Source of the DNA: Euglena gracilis | Taxonomy: Eukaryota > Euglenida > Euglenophyceae > Euglenales | DNA length: 64,000 bases | Assembly: GCA_039621445.1 (NCBI GenBank) | Contig: CP154955.1 | Coordinates: 9,536,241-9,600,240 of the forward strand | Direction: 5' to 3' | Shown here: in pieces, positions 11,282 to 21,744 of the stretch | How positions within the stretch are numbered: position 1 is the stretch's first letter | How the letters are laid out: each line of letters opens with the position of its first letter | The notes under the pieces: model-generated | Database searches by the model: none | Seen by the model: only the letters and a program-made list of their open reading frames with translations | Told to the model about the DNA's origin: nothing | Made by a program: the position numbers and the translations under genes

Positions 11282-12142
11282 AAAAACGTTACCCAAATTC
11301 ACGGGCTTCCCCACAGTAGCCTAGCGGTTCCTAACGAGATCCCTATCGGCCAAAAATCGCGTTTTTAGCATTCACTAGTACTAGTGAACTTTGGGCATTC
11401 ACTAGTGCGCTATAGCGCACTAGTGAATGGCCACTTTTGATCACTAGTCCCAAGTGTGCACTAGTGAACATATCACTAGTGCGCACAGTTGATTGGAATC
11501 CGAATTTTTTTATGTTTTTTTACCCTCCAATATTTTTCCCTCACAGTCCAATGAAGCGTTTTGCCAACACGATGGAAGCTCAAATGCCCCGCCCCCCTAA
11601 CGTAGATGATTTTTTGACTGTTTTACGTGGTGTTGGGTCCCTAGGAGCCACAGCAGTGGATGCCCTTTTGGGCTCCCTCCCCACCGGTGGTGAAATGAAG
11701 ACCTAGGCCCCAAGAACCATGCTGTGTTGAAATGTTTTTTGGAGTATGCGGGGAGGTGTATCATTTTGTGTGTGCCGATTTGCGTCGGGCGCCCAAAAAG
11801 GCGTGGGTTTGTTCGGGTTGCCGTTGAGTTCTGCTGTTTGTTGTCCCATTAACCATGCCAAGAATGGCATCGCGAGCATGTGTCTCACACTGAAATTTCC
11901 TTCGCCGTGCCAATTCAGCCATTTGCATTGCCTTTCTTGCTTATGACATGTTGAGGTCGGCCTCCTGTTCCAATTACATTGCCGAAATTTCAGAATTTTT
12001 TTGGGCCACGATTCCTCGGTGAGCACCCGTGAATGATTCACTAGTGCGCAGGTGTTCACTAGTGAACCATTGCTGTAGTGTTCACTAGTGAATGGATCCC
12101 GATTCCTCACGTGGGGAAGCCCGTGAATGGTTAACGTTTTTA
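11282..12142. mobile_element. 0.86-kb TIR element with CACTAGTG words, enclosing an exon-like ORF
   Basis: Inverted ends at 11282-11314 and 12109-12142 share AAAAACGTT and ATTCACGGGCTTCCCCAC. Next to each end CACTAGTG or TTCACTAGTGAA is repeated (about seven copies at 11370-11490, four at 12030-12095). The middle carries the exon-like ORF at 11547-11706. No transposase is visible. Confidence 0.65.
11547..11706 (+). CDS. Exon-like ORF related to the one at 15396
   Basis: Follows an acceptor (TTTTTCCCTCACAG) and runs to TAG at 11704-11706. The peptide contains MKRFANTMEAQMPRPPNVDD and resembles the 15396-15574 exon (NKRHSNMLEAAMLGPPTVEE), with about 11 identities in 25. It lies inside a TIR element, so it may be a captured or duplicated exon. 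Family unknown. Confidence 0.4.
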
Positions 12143-12440
12143 AAAAAAAAGCAAGAAAAACGTATTTTCTTGAAAAATAATGGCCAAAACCGGTTTTTTT
12201 CAAAAAATGAAGTTTACAAGGCATTACCGTCTCCTTGTTCTGCCCAACGCACATTCACACCCAAAAATGGCCAAGGGGGTGGTTCGGGTCACGAGGGGGT
12301 CACGGGGGGGGGGGGGGGGATGGGGGGAAAACCCCCCAAAAACCTTGTCCCCTAAAAAAGTCGATAAGTGAAATATCCCAACAATTTCCCTTTCAAAAAA
12401 AATTCTATTCAAGCACTGGTTTTGTTTTTTGGTCAGACAG

Positions 12441-12548
12441 CAGGAGTAAGAGAATTGATGGAACTGGGTTGTTGGGTGGAGAGAAAATCAAAAGAAATGC
12501 TGTTTTTGAACATGGCTCTTTGGGATACACCATGATCAGAATTTCCGG
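12441..12548 (+). CDS. Candidate internal exon, unknown protein
   Basis: Acceptor GGTCAGACAG and donor TCCGG|GTGAAAG bound an open frame (phase 2 in, 2 out) whose peptide includes GGEKIKRNAVFEHGSLGYTM. Composition is clearly protein-like. No family recognised. It may belong to the + strand gene that ends at 21733. Confidence 0.5.
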
Positions 12549-12549
12549 G

Positions 12550-14030
12550 TGAAAGGACACCAAATGGGGAATGTGTGCATTGGTTGCGGGGGGACATTCT
12601 AGGATTAGCATTCACGCCGAATAAATTGGAAGAAACAAATGGACACACGCAAGGTCACGGCCTTCACCCATCACAAGCGGGCCAACCAGGATTGTTTTTT
12701 TTTCGGAAAAATATGGAAAATATTTTTCTTTTGGAAAAATTTCGGAAATTTTTACATTTTATTTTTCGGAAAAATTTCAGGAACAATTTTAGGGCCAACT
12801 GATTTTTTGGGTACTTGTTCGCAATACGACCTCCACCACCCAAATGGCAAAGTCGAAGGGTGAGGGTGTGAATGAGTACCGTTTCTTGTTGGGGCAAGGA
12901 TAATTTTTTGACTTCTCACTTGTGTTTGCTTCCCAAGGGGATTTGACATGGGGGACCCACTTGTTCAAACCCAAGCAGCCAATTAGAGGGGGATCAGGGG
13001 GGAGGCTGAGGACCCCTGCCCCAAGTTTTGACCGATGCAAATTGGTCGATTATTATTAGTTGGATTGGTCATGACTTTTTATTATCCGGCAAATTTCAAA
13101 ATTTTCCAAATGGGCATTTTTGGAGGTTTCCCTAACACTTGGCCCAAACACAGTTCTTGTCACATTAATTTTCCAAGGCTTGTTTGCCCAAACACTTTCC
13201 ATGTGGTTCCACGACCCTCTTTATGAATGGCATCCCCATCTCCAATGTTCATTCAAAGCATGAAAAAAAAACCTCACACACCGAGAGCCATCAAAAGAAG
13301 CCACTTCACTGATCTTCGTCGTGAAACATTTTGGGGAAGCACAGCTTGGCACTCCATCATAACAAATGATTAAAAACAAGGCAAGGAGCCTCTTCAAACT
13401 GCGGAAAAAAGGAAGTAACTTAAAGAACCATCAAACATTCGGCTCAACACGTATTCCTACGCTGCAGCCCCTCACCCCCAAGGAGGCGTGTTTCAGCCAA
13501 AGAGAGGGTAGGATTTTCGCCGGTTTCAAATAATGCCTCTAGCCACACCCATATTTCACCGACACATGGGATTCTTCAAGCCACCCTTCTTCCCTCGATC
13601 ACTGAACTTCTGCGGCCGGTGACCATTTTTTGGACCAAAGTTGTCAAAAAAGACCACCTTAAACTTTCACAAAATGGTAAGGTTTTCCCGTCTCCCGCCG
13701 CAAGTAAGCAGGTAAGCAGGTAAGCATGTCGCAAGTAAGCAGATCCCCAAAGGGAGGACGTCGCCAAAACAAAGTCCCCAAAATGACATTTTTGGCAAGT
13801 TTTCAGAAATTTGATAAAAGTGCATGAGCCATCAACCTCAAAATGAAAATTTTGAGAGGAAAAAGAGCAAAATTTCACACATCAAAATTTCACCCCCAAC
13901 AGTGAAGTCACCGGAGGGCAGTAGCTAATTGGGTTTCGCAAGTTGTAGCTGTGACACCCACCCCAAAAACTGCTCAAATATGATCACCACCCATGACATT
14001 TTTATTTTGCACTTTTATTTTGGGTCCCTG
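12550..14030. other. No gene recognised
   Basis: Intron-like or intergenic sequence. Around 13706-13742 GTAAGCAG is repeated four times. At 13137-13170 a piece of the GGCCCAAACACAGTTCTTG repeat, also seen at 55285 and 60680, is present. Confidence 0.4.
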
Positions 14031-14037
14031 AGACGCT

Positions 14038-14100
14038 GGCTTCCCGCCCGAACCGGCGTTCAGAACGCCGGTTCGGGCGTGAAGCCAGAGCCCCAATACA
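14038..14100. repeat. Palindrome of GAACGCCGGTTCGGGC
   Basis: GCCCGAACCGGCGTTC followed immediately by its inverse, then GTGAAGCCAGAGCCCC. The same module recurs at 59460-59570 and 60215-60390. Confidence 0.8.
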
Positions 14101-14414
14101 CGGTTTCAAATGGCCACCAGTGTTCTCATCCTCCCTGGAATAGCTTGGGGTGGGATAGCTTCCCAGGGGGGGGGGGGGGGCTTAGCCGACAGCAAAAAAA
14201 ATGTTTTTTGGGTTTTTTGCTATTTCTTTTTTAAGAAAAAGTATATTTCCTTGAAAAGCATTTTTTAAAAGCACCTTTTGCCCCAAAAGTGCTCTGGAGA
14301 TCAAGCAGTAGACTTTGGTCATTTGATCCCCCCTACCCCCCCCCATGGTGAAGTCCACCGTTTGAAACTTCACCGGGGGGTCCCGGACCCCCTCCCCCCC
14401 CCCCTCTGCCTAAC

Positions 14415-14710
14415 CCATCGGCGAACTTCACCAGTGAAGTTCACCGGTGAAGTTCACTGGTGAAGTTCACCGGTGAACTTCACCGCTATTGGTTACAATC
14501 CGGGTTCGTCAACAAATGTTAACCAAAACAAAACTCATGGGGAAGTGGTGTTGTTTGCCCAAAGTACATTTTTGCGCGCACCCCCCCCCCCCCTCACCCC
14601 CCCCCACCCCGCCGCCGGCAGCCCCCCCCCCCCCCCCCTGAACGGTGAAGTTCACCGGCCGAGGGTGCCCCCCCGGTGAATGTTCACCGGTGAACTTCAG
14701 CGGGGGGTCC
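14415..14710. repeat. GTGAAGTTCACC palindrome clusters
   Basis: GTGAAGTTCACCGGTGAA and its inverse are repeated about five times at 14424-14485 and three times at 14640-14702, with long C runs (14580-14640) between. Two clusters around a core is the layout of the TIR elements, but outer ends were not found. Confidence 0.65.
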
Positions 14711-14984
14711 ACAGCCCCCCCACCCCTGCCTAACCTCCTCTTGTGGTTCACTTTGCCTTTTTTAACTTTTTAACTTTTCGGTGGTTTGGCAGAGGTGGGG
14801 AGCGGAGGGGGTTTGGGACCCCCCGGTGAAGTTTCCGCTCATAAACTGCCCTTAATGAACAGTTGACTTGGTGCAACCTGTGTATTGAGTACAGTTTGCA
14901 CTGAGTTATCTGATAGGATAACTAAATAGGTTACCACAATAGGTACACCACAAAAACTGTGTTTCAGAAACCACAGGCCAAATT

Positions 14985-15190
14985 AAACCCCCCAAATAAC
15001 ACCCCCCAAATAACACATCCCCCCCCTCGGGGGCCGATTTCGATACCACCCAAATACCACCCCCTGTTTTCCTTTGGTTTTCCATGTAAAAATAAGACCC
15101 CCCCAAATAACACACCCCCCCCTGGGGCCCCAGTTCGGGTGCCCAAATAACACACCACGGGGGGGGGGGGTGCTATTGGGGGGGGGTGAC
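14985..15190. repeat. Second copy of the AAATAACAC C-tract repeat
   Basis: Direct, diverged copy of 4898-5135, sharing the core TTTTCCTTTGGTTTTCCATG and the terminal G-run. Confidence 0.7.
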
Positions 15191-15203
15191 TTTTTTCCCC
15201 TAG

Positions 15204-15574
15204 AACAGGACTGCGTCATTCTGCAAGAAGGTGAGGAATGGTTTGAAGGCCAAGTTATTGGAGCATTTGGGGGGGGGCAAAGGTGCCTTCTCCCCCCAAA
15301 GGCCCGCCTTCGGGCGATCTTCAGCACAGAGCGAAAGGGTGTGGGGTGCAGTCGTTGGTAAGCAGATTTTGCATGTATGCTGCCTTTTTGTTCAGCTAGT
15401 GCGATGAACAAACGGCATTCCAACATGCTGGAGGCTGCCATGCTAGGGCCACCGACTGTGGAAGAATTCATTTTGGAATTGGAGCAGTCTGTTGCATGGT
15501 GGTTCTTCAATGAAGTAATTTTTGGATTGGATTTTTTTCCTTGGGACCACGAAGAATCACCAAGAAAGGAATGA
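15204..15574 (+). CDS. Two-exon gene end, unknown protein
   Basis: Exon 15204-15230 (QDCVILQE) ends at a canonical donor AAG|GTGAGG in phase 1. Exon 15396-15574 starts after TTGTTCAG in the matching phase and runs to TGA. The second peptide includes NKRHSNMLEAAMLGPPTVEE and ends EESPRKE. It is related to the ORF at 11547-11706. No known domain. The first exon is very short and could instead read on through the donor. Confidence 0.45.
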
Positions 15575-15689
15575 CCACTGAAACAATACGTCCTTGAAAC
15601 GAAAGCACAACTCCGGGTTTTATGCAATGGCTGCCTATGAGTGGCAACTTCGGATGTTTGGAAACAACTTGGATGGCTCTTCGATAACG

Positions 15690-15815
15690 AACAACCAAAG
15701 GTCTTCAGTCAGAAATTTGGGATTTTTGTGCAATACTTTCCCTTTGGACAGTTTCAGGAATATAGAATACCATGCAGTATGATTGAAATCCAAGGCCATC
15801 TGCTGCAGGGCTGGA
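15690..15815. repeat. Member of the CGATCGA dispersed repeat family
   Basis: ATAGAATACCATGCAG followed by AAGGCCATCTGCTG matches 59690-59770 and, more distantly, 20265-20300. Confidence 0.65.
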
Positions 15816-15987
15816 TAGAGGTACAGGTTGATGAACAAACCTCTACCTTTATATGAACCTCCTCTACCTCTGCCTTTACCTCTGTGTCACTTCTGTGTCC
15901 ATAAAATGCCATAAAATTGCACCAAAAAGGGCATAAATGATTCCAAATTTGGCAAGCTTGCACCTGATGTTCTTTTCTTTTTTTTAC

Positions 15988-16008
15988 CCTCTCTCTCTCT
16001 CTCTCTTC
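15988..16008. repeat. (CT)n microsatellite in a polypyrimidine tract
   Basis: A short CT run just before the acceptor TTCTGCACACAG at 16017. Confidence 0.8.
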
Positions 16009-16017
16009 TGCACACAG

Positions 16018-16350
16018 TGGTAAAGGGGCTAGGCGGTTTCGGATCCAGCCGGGCCTTCCTTGTCGATGCCCCCGACGCCCGGCTGGTGGGGCAGACCGCC
16101 TGGTGACGGGGCGCTCATGCCCAATGACGCGGGTGGGCGCTGGACCCCAAGGGTATGCAAACCCTCAGGGCCATCCACATCAGTCACGGCCCCATGGGCA
16201 GGGGGCTGGCTGTCGTCATCAGATGATGTGTTTGGGCTGAAGCAGCTGCCAGACTTGCCGCATGAGGGCAATGTTCTGGTATACTTCGTTCTGCTTGATG
16301 CCCCTTTGTTCGCCCTCCTGCCACGCCGAGGAGCGCTTGGCTACCCTTGA
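16018..16350 (+). CDS. Candidate Pro/Gly-rich exon, frame unresolved
   Basis: After CACACAG at 16017 the sequence is GC-richer and protein-like. One frame gives SLSMPPTPGWWGRPPGDG up to a donor CCAAGG|GTATGC at about 16163. Another runs on as GYANPQGHPHQSRPHGQG. The low-complexity composition resembles the CCCH gene exons. The frame and whether an intron begins at 16164 are undecided, and a minus-strand reading cannot be excluded. Confidence 0.35.
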
Positions 16351-16420
16351 CAAAAGCTTGGCGCTTTCGGGTCCGATCGCTCCCCAGGGGTCCCATTGTG
16401 AAGGGGGCGAAGGAACTTCG

Positions 16421-16490
16421 GCTCGGCACGGCTCGGCACGGCTCGGCACGGCTCGGCACGGCTCGGCACAGCTCGGCACGGCTCGGCACG
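16421..16490. repeat. Minisatellite GCTCGGCACG x7
   Basis: Seven 10-bp units in perfect register with one substitution (GCTCGGCACA). The flanking C-run-free sequence is unrelated. Confidence 0.95.
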
Positions 16491-16854
16491 GCAAGAAGGA
16501 ACTTTTTTTTTTGCCTTTCATCCAAACAACAAAAACGGTGGTGGGGCGAGCCGAGTCCACCGACCGGTGGCACAGCCTACTGGATTTGAGTGTTCAGGGG
16601 GAGGGCTATATACAGAAGCGGAAGCAGCGGCCAGTCCGAGGTACAGGTGAGGGTGTGTAAAGTCGAGCAGTCTTGGTAGCAGGGAAGACGGAGGGGCGAG
16701 GGGAAACTTGGCGGATGTTGTGTGAGGTGCGTTGGGGGGTGAGAGGCGGGGGGCGTGGTGGCTGGTGTGTGTGTGTTTGTGTTTTGTGTGTGCTTGTGGT
16801 TTTTTTTTTTGGAGGGATGGGATGGGAGAGTGGTTGGTCAAATTGCTCACTCCG

Positions 16855-16950
16855 TTTCATATGGGCTATGGGTGGTGGGATCCACCGCTCCAGATGGCTC
16901 CGCCACAGTTCCCCAAGCCAGTTGGCGGGCCACTTCTCTTGCCAATGTGA
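16855..16950 (+). CDS. Candidate exon, unknown protein
   Basis: Open frame with peptide GYGWWDPPLQMAPPQFPKPV ending LLLPM before TGA. The upstream acceptor is not obvious. Probably part of the + strand gene ending at 21733. Confidence 0.3.
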   Translation, partial: FHMGYGWWDPPLQMAPPQFPKPVGGPLLLPM

Positions 16951-17300
16951 GACACAGGTTGTAGATGGTTGGGTACTGTTGTTTACTTTTTGACGAGTTG
17001 TGGATGGTTTTAGGACAATTGTTTGTTCTGGGTCTAGGGATCGTAGTGGTCTTCTTTACAGACAATACGGCTGGTGTATGGTGTTGGTTACTTCTGGAAG
17101 AACTTCTCTGGAAGAAGGAACTTCTCGCGCAAACCGCGGGAGCCTGTATCGCGCTTTTCTGCGCGAAATCTGTTTCGCGAAACAATGACTCTTTCCAATT
17201 CCTTTTGGGGGAGTACCATGTGCCCGCCGGTTGTTGATTGTATGATAATCCTTTCATCGGTCGTCCCGATTCTTTTTCCAAATGCTCTGTTTTCCCCCAG

Positions 17301-20300
17301 ACCAGATGGAGCTGGTCGCTGATGAAGGGAAGAATTTTCCAGGAGTTTTTGTGATGAAGAAAAAGAAGAAATCTGACTCCATTTCCTTGGTGTGCTATTT
17401 TTTTGTTCTTTTTCATGCTCTGCCTGCCGCCTGCTGCCAAAAAAAAGAATTTCCCAATCCATTTTCAATTTTGTTTTTGGCCAACAATATTTGGCCATTT
17501 TCACACTCAATGTCTGGGCTCCTCCAGGTACCTAATTTCCTTTTGGGGAGTGGTTTCGCTCTCAAAATTGGTGATGTATATTTTTGTTCACAATTGCTTT
17601 TGTCATTTTAACTTCAAGTGCATGCGACTCCTGTGTCCGGCAGTGGCTGTTTTGGAGGAATTTTGGGGGGTACTTGTCTGTTAGTCGATCCACGGCAAAA
17701 CGACTCGATTCACACCCTTTCTTCCCCTATGCTTTGATGACGTCAAATATGCAGCTGATTTGGACCTTATGACGTCATCCCTGGGTCACACACTCAAGTA
17801 TGACGTCACACGGTCATCATTTTGCTTGTGTATGACGTCACATGGTCAAATTATGACGTCACACATCCTGTTTTGCACTGAAAGTGGTCATTCCTATTGA
17901 ATAGGGTTGAATAGGGTGTGGATCGACTAACAGACTTGATGCACTGCCGTGGATCGACTAACAGACAAGTACCTTTTTGGGTTTTTGTGGCTGTGGTCTC
18001 GGTTGTTCTGAAGCACCCCCGGACTCCCTGTGTGGTTTGATGGGTTTAGGGTTGGCGATGAAGGTTGAGGATTTGGGATTTGAGGTCGGCAATGCCGGGA
18101 AGTGACCCGGAGAACCCCCCAGTGGGTTGGGGGTTCTCCATTGGACCCACACAAAGAAAATTCCTTCGGCGCCAAAGGAAAAATTTGGTCTTAGAATCGG
18201 CACCTTAAAATGGGATGCGGGAAATATGGGCCTGGTGGGGGGACCCCCATCATCAGGTTGGGGGTGGGGGGGGGGGCTGGTCGACCCCCACCCACCATCC
18301 ATGGGGTTGCGGGGATTGCCCCCCTCCCCCGCAACGCCATTTTCCCCCCTTCCCCCTCCCAACTGGACCACCTCCACATTCGAAGGTTGTCCACATTGTC
18401 TACATTGTCTGCATTCGAAGGTTGAAGGCCCACCTCGAGTGCTCCTTTGTTAAACAACCGCCACCGAAATTTTTCTAAGTCAGAATTTTTAGGGTTATTG
18501 AAGGAGTGGGGTGTGCATGGCCATGTTGTGCAACATGGCATTTTGCGCAGCATGGCACTGTGCACACCTGACCCTACTCCTTCAAATAACTCCATAATCA
18601 ACTGGTAAATTAATAATAAATAAAGAATAATAATAATAATAAATAATAAATATTTCGAAAAAAGGCTAACACTTCACCAGGACAGGTCTTAAACCTAACC
18701 CCATTCCTCCCAATAACCCCACAGCCACCGGAAGAGGAAAAGAAGGCGCATAACCGAAAGGGGGGTCCGTGTTACCATAAACAGGGGATTTCTCAAGCCG
18801 GAGGGCACCCTACCCCCCCCCGGGGGGGGGGTCCAGCCAGCCAGCCAGCCAGCTCAAATCCAGCCGGCAGCCCAAATTCGGGCTGGGACCCCCCCCCGGA
18901 GGGCAAGTGAAATAAAGTTGGGTCCAGCCCGGCCGGAGGCCGGGCCAGCCGGCCGCAGGCTGGCCAGCCAACTGGGCTGCCCAGGTCACCTATCCCTGCA
19001 TTTTTCCCCTCACCACAGCTTCCTCCATCCATCACGGCTCCCCAGCCTTGCTCTGGCTCCATCCATCAAAATGTCGAAAATGGCAAAACAAATAGAAAAT
19101 TTTTGTTTTTCACCGACCCAGCCCAGCCCAGCCCCCTCCAGCCCCGGACCCCCCCCCATCCCCCCCCCCCCCGGGGGGGGCCAGCCAGCAGCTCATTTCC
19201 AGCCAGCAGCCTTTTTGCCAGCCGGAGGCTGGACCCCGGGGGGGGGGGGTCCTTAAGAAATCCCCTGACCATAATAGATAAGTAACTCCAGGGGCACATT
19301 TCATCTGACAGATACTTTTGGAAATCATGTTTCCTTGGGATTTTGTTTGAAAAGTCAATTTTTTTATCACCAATTTTTTTGACCGAAAATCTCACTCGGC
19401 GAAATGGCTGAGTCAAAACTGGGGGGTGGCAAATCCCACCCGCCATGGGATGGGAACAGTGAGAAGATACAGCACAATTTGTGTGGTCAAGAAGGTTTTT
19501 TGAAGTAGCATTGCGGCAAAAGAAACATTGAAATATTTCAGTTGAAATATTTCATGAAATTTCAGAAATATGCATTTTCCCTCGGTGAAAGATTTGAAAT
19601 TTGCACCCTTCCGGTCAACCCACTTGAACAGGGAATGTATGGCCAGGTCCAGGTGGATCTTTCATGGTTGCAAACACGAAGGAAAATATAAGGCAAAAAT
19701 GTTTCAAAAATTTTTGGTTTTCATCGACCCAGCCCTCCAGCCCCGGAGCCCCCAACCCCCCCCCCCCCGGGGGGGTCCAGCCAGCAGCCTTTTTGCCAGC
19801 CAGAGGCTGGACCCCGGGGGGGGGGGGGACCCTGTTCTGGGGTTTCCAATGAGATTTGGGGTCAGGGGTTCAAGATTTGTGCAGCGTGTGTTCCCAAAAA
19901 ACCCCAACTGTGTTGTTGAAATTTGCACAGGGGAAAACAGGGGTCTGTCTGGGTCAGGGAATTTCTTAAGCCGGCGTTTGAGACGCCGGGCTCAGGACAG
20001 AACCGGCGTCCCCCCCCACGGGCTTTCCGGACGCCGGTTCTGTCCTAAAGCCCGGCGTTAGGAACGCCGGCTTTGTCCAAAGCCCGGCGTCCGATTTTCA
20101 TTCCTAAAAATGTCACCAAAAGTGCCCAAAAGTGGCCCTAAGGTCCTGGTATGACTGTTTTAACCATGTAGGACAATGAATTTTGCCATTTGGGCACCAG
20201 TGGGGTGGATGTCCAAATTTGGTGAAAATTGGCCCAGATTTCGATATAGAGTACCGTGCGGCGTGGAAAGATCTGATGAGCACCGCTGGTCGTCTGTTGA

Positions 20301-21733
20301 AAAGAGCTTTCGATCGAGGGGTAACTTGGTACCCTGACGTTGCACGCAGCCTGAGATACGCTCGCGATCGTCGGATCGGCCAGAATCTGAGTCGAAATTT
20401 GTCGCAATTTTCAGTGATTTTTGGTTTAAGATGCTTAATAAACCTTACAGAAACGTTTTTCCTCTTCGAATCAACGACCTGAGGGCCTTGGGGGGGCACC
20501 AGAGTTGTGAAATTAGGATTCCCCACTGACAGAAAATAAGAGCTCCAGGCGACGTGGCTGAATTTGGTGGTGACCGCCAGACGTCTGATGAAAAGAGCTT
20601 TCGATCGAGGGGTGATTTTGTACCTGGACGATTGACACAGCCAGAAATACCCTCGCGATCGCCGGAATTTGGTGAAGTGCAAAGTGGTGTGACATTGCAG
20701 ATAAGTGGTCGTAGACTGGTCCTGGGAGTGTCCTTTGGCCGAAGGGTGGGGACGCCGGTTCTGTCCTGAGCCCGGCGTCTCTAAAACGCCGGCTTAAACA
20801 AGAGGTCTCGGACGCCGGTTCTGTCCAAAGCCCGGCGTTCCAAACGCCGGTTCCGTCCTTCGGACGGAACCGGCGTTTGGAACGCCGGGCTTTGGACAGA
20901 ACCGGCGTCCGAGACCTCTTTTTTGTAGTAAAGCCGGAGGGTACCCTACCCCCGGGGGGGGGGTCCAGCCAGCCAGCAGCTCAAATCCAGCCAGCAGCCC
21001 GAATTTGGGCTGGGAGCCCCCCCCCCCGGGGGTCAAGTGAAATAAAGTCGGGTCCAGCCCGGCCGGAGGCCGGGCCAGCCGGCCGAAGGCCGGCTGGCCA
21101 ATTGGGCTACCCAGCTCACCTGTCACTTCATTTTTTCCCCTCATCACAGCTTCCTCCATCACGGCCCCCAGCCTTGACCTAGCTCCACCCATCAAAATGT
21201 CGAAAATGGCCAAAATGTGTAGGAAAAATTTGTTTTTCGTTGACCCAGCCCAGCCCAGCCCCCTCCAGCCCCTCCCCCCCGGTTGGGTGGGGGTCCAGCC
21301 AGCAGCTCAAATCCAGCCAGCAGCCTTTTTGCCAGCCGGAGGCTGGACCCCCCCCCCCCCGGGGGCCCTTAAGAAATTCCCTGGTCTGGGTGTCTGCGTG
21401 GCCATTAGCCAAACAAGGGGGCGAGGGTATCTGTGCTCATGTGACAAAACCTGCTGACTTTTTTCCAGGAGAGTCAGGAACCTGATAGCAGAACAACAAC
21501 AATTTCAGAAAAGCCAGAAGAGGAACAACCTGAAGGAGACCACGAACCAGAGCGAGACAGGTGTTCCCTCCATTCCATCTTTCCAGCCACAAAAAATCCA
21601 CGTGAAATTTTCTGGCGATTCACGGATTTCAAAGCACAAAAAAACCAGGTCAGGAGGAGGGTCTATTTGCATTTTCTGTGGGATCAATGAGAGCGGCCCC
21701 ATACTTTGCCCCTGGTGTGGCGCAAGGCGGTAG
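17301..21733 (+). CDS. 3' part of a gene for a C-terminal zinc-ribbon protein
   Basis: Terminal exon 21469-21733 (acceptor TTTTTTCCAG, stop TAG) encodes 88 codons. A Gln/Asn/Lys-rich stretch is followed by CIFCGINESGPILCPWCGAR at the very C-terminus: two CxxC knuckles 10 residues apart, a zinc ribbon. Exon 17301-17389 (acceptor TTTTCCCCCAG, donor TTG|GTGTGC) gives DQMELVADEGKNFPGVFVMK then a Lys run. The two phases (0 out, 2 in) need at least one more exon between. The intervening 4 kb holds the TIR element at 17669 and the hAT-like elements at 18782 and 19955. Zinc ribbons of this kind bind nucleic acid or protein; the actual role is unknown. The terminal exon is firm, the link to 17301 less so. 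Confidence 0.6.
17669..17973. mobile_element. 305-bp TIR element with five CRE-type palindromes
   Basis: Ends GGTACTTGTCTGTTAGTCGA and its inverse at 17954-17973 are perfect over about 28 bp, extending through TCCACGGCA. Inside are TATGACGTCA or TGACGTCA at about 17738, 17770, 17801, 17832 and 17853. A second partial inverted end (GTGTGGATCGACTAACAGAC) lies at 17917. Flanks TTTTGGGG/TTTTTGGG could be a weak 8-bp duplication. Non-coding. Confidence 0.8.
18125..18370. repeat. Dispersed C-rich repeat with CCTTCGGCGCC core
   Basis: ATTCCTTCGGCGCCAAAGGA, a GGTCGACCCCCACCC motif and C runs are shared with 34360-34750, 36375-36610 and 39715-39860. Confidence 0.55.
18489..18598. repeat. Small inverted-repeat (MITE-like) element
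   Basis: TTATTGAAGGAGT at 18493 and ACTCCTTCAAATAA at 18582 frame an inner inverted pair GTGTGCATGGCCATG / CATGGCACTGTGCACAC and the hairpin GTTGTGCAACATGGC. Confidence 0.65.
18600..18660. repeat. TAA-rich simple repeat
   Basis: Imperfect (AATAAT)n run just right of the 18489-18598 element. Confidence 0.8.
18782..19267 (+). mobile_element. hAT-like non-autonomous element, copy 1 (486 bp)
   Basis: Left end CAGGGGATTTCTCAAG, right end CTTAAGAAATCCCCTG. Flanks ACCATAAA (18774-18781) and ACCATAAT (19268-19275) form a 7/8 target duplication. The body carries GGCCGGAGGCCGGGCCAGCC and CAGCCAGCAGC motifs. CAGGG ends with 8-bp duplications are the hAT hallmark. Copies with the same ends lie at 19955-21383 and 41035-41523, and decayed pieces at 19725-19830, 46567-46690, 28740-28800 and 51160-51200. 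No coding capacity. Confidence 0.85.
20260..20680. repeat. CGATCGA dispersed repeat, two units
   Basis: GAAAAGAGCTTTCGATCGAG occurs at 20298 and 20588, about 290 bp apart, each preceded by a CCGCTGGTCGTCTG-like or CCGCCAGACGTCTG-like block. Relatives at 59775, 59920 and 60068 are spaced about 145 bp, so 20298-20588 may be a two-unit spacing. Long minus-strand frames here are repeat translations. Confidence 0.75.
20800..20920. repeat. Perfect 59-bp hairpin with 3-bp loop
   Basis: Arms 20800-20858 and 20862-20920 are exact reverse complements around TTC. The arm reads AGAGGTCTCGGACGCCGG and continues with CCCGGCGTTCCAAACGCCGG. Lies within the 19955-21383 element. Confidence 0.95.
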
Positions 21734-21744
21734 ACTGGGGGGGG

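Larger units (their letters stand above)
19955..21383 (+). mobile_element. hAT-like element, long version (1429 bp)
   Basis: Ends CAGGGAATTTCTTAAG and CTTAAGAAATTCCCTG. Perfect 8-bp flanks GTCTGGGT at 19947-19954 and 21384-21391. The right 450 bp equals the body of the 486-bp copy. The left 970 bp holds GACGCCGG palindromes and two units of the CGATCGA repeat. It lies directly upstream of the zinc-ribbon terminal exon, in its intron. Confidence 0.9.

Noticed and set aside
20113-20682. 189-codon minus-strand frame with RSKALF repeats
   Set aside because: It lies in the CGATCGA repeat, the motif recurs in the 59.7-60.1 kb copies in different frames, and no splice or start context supports it.
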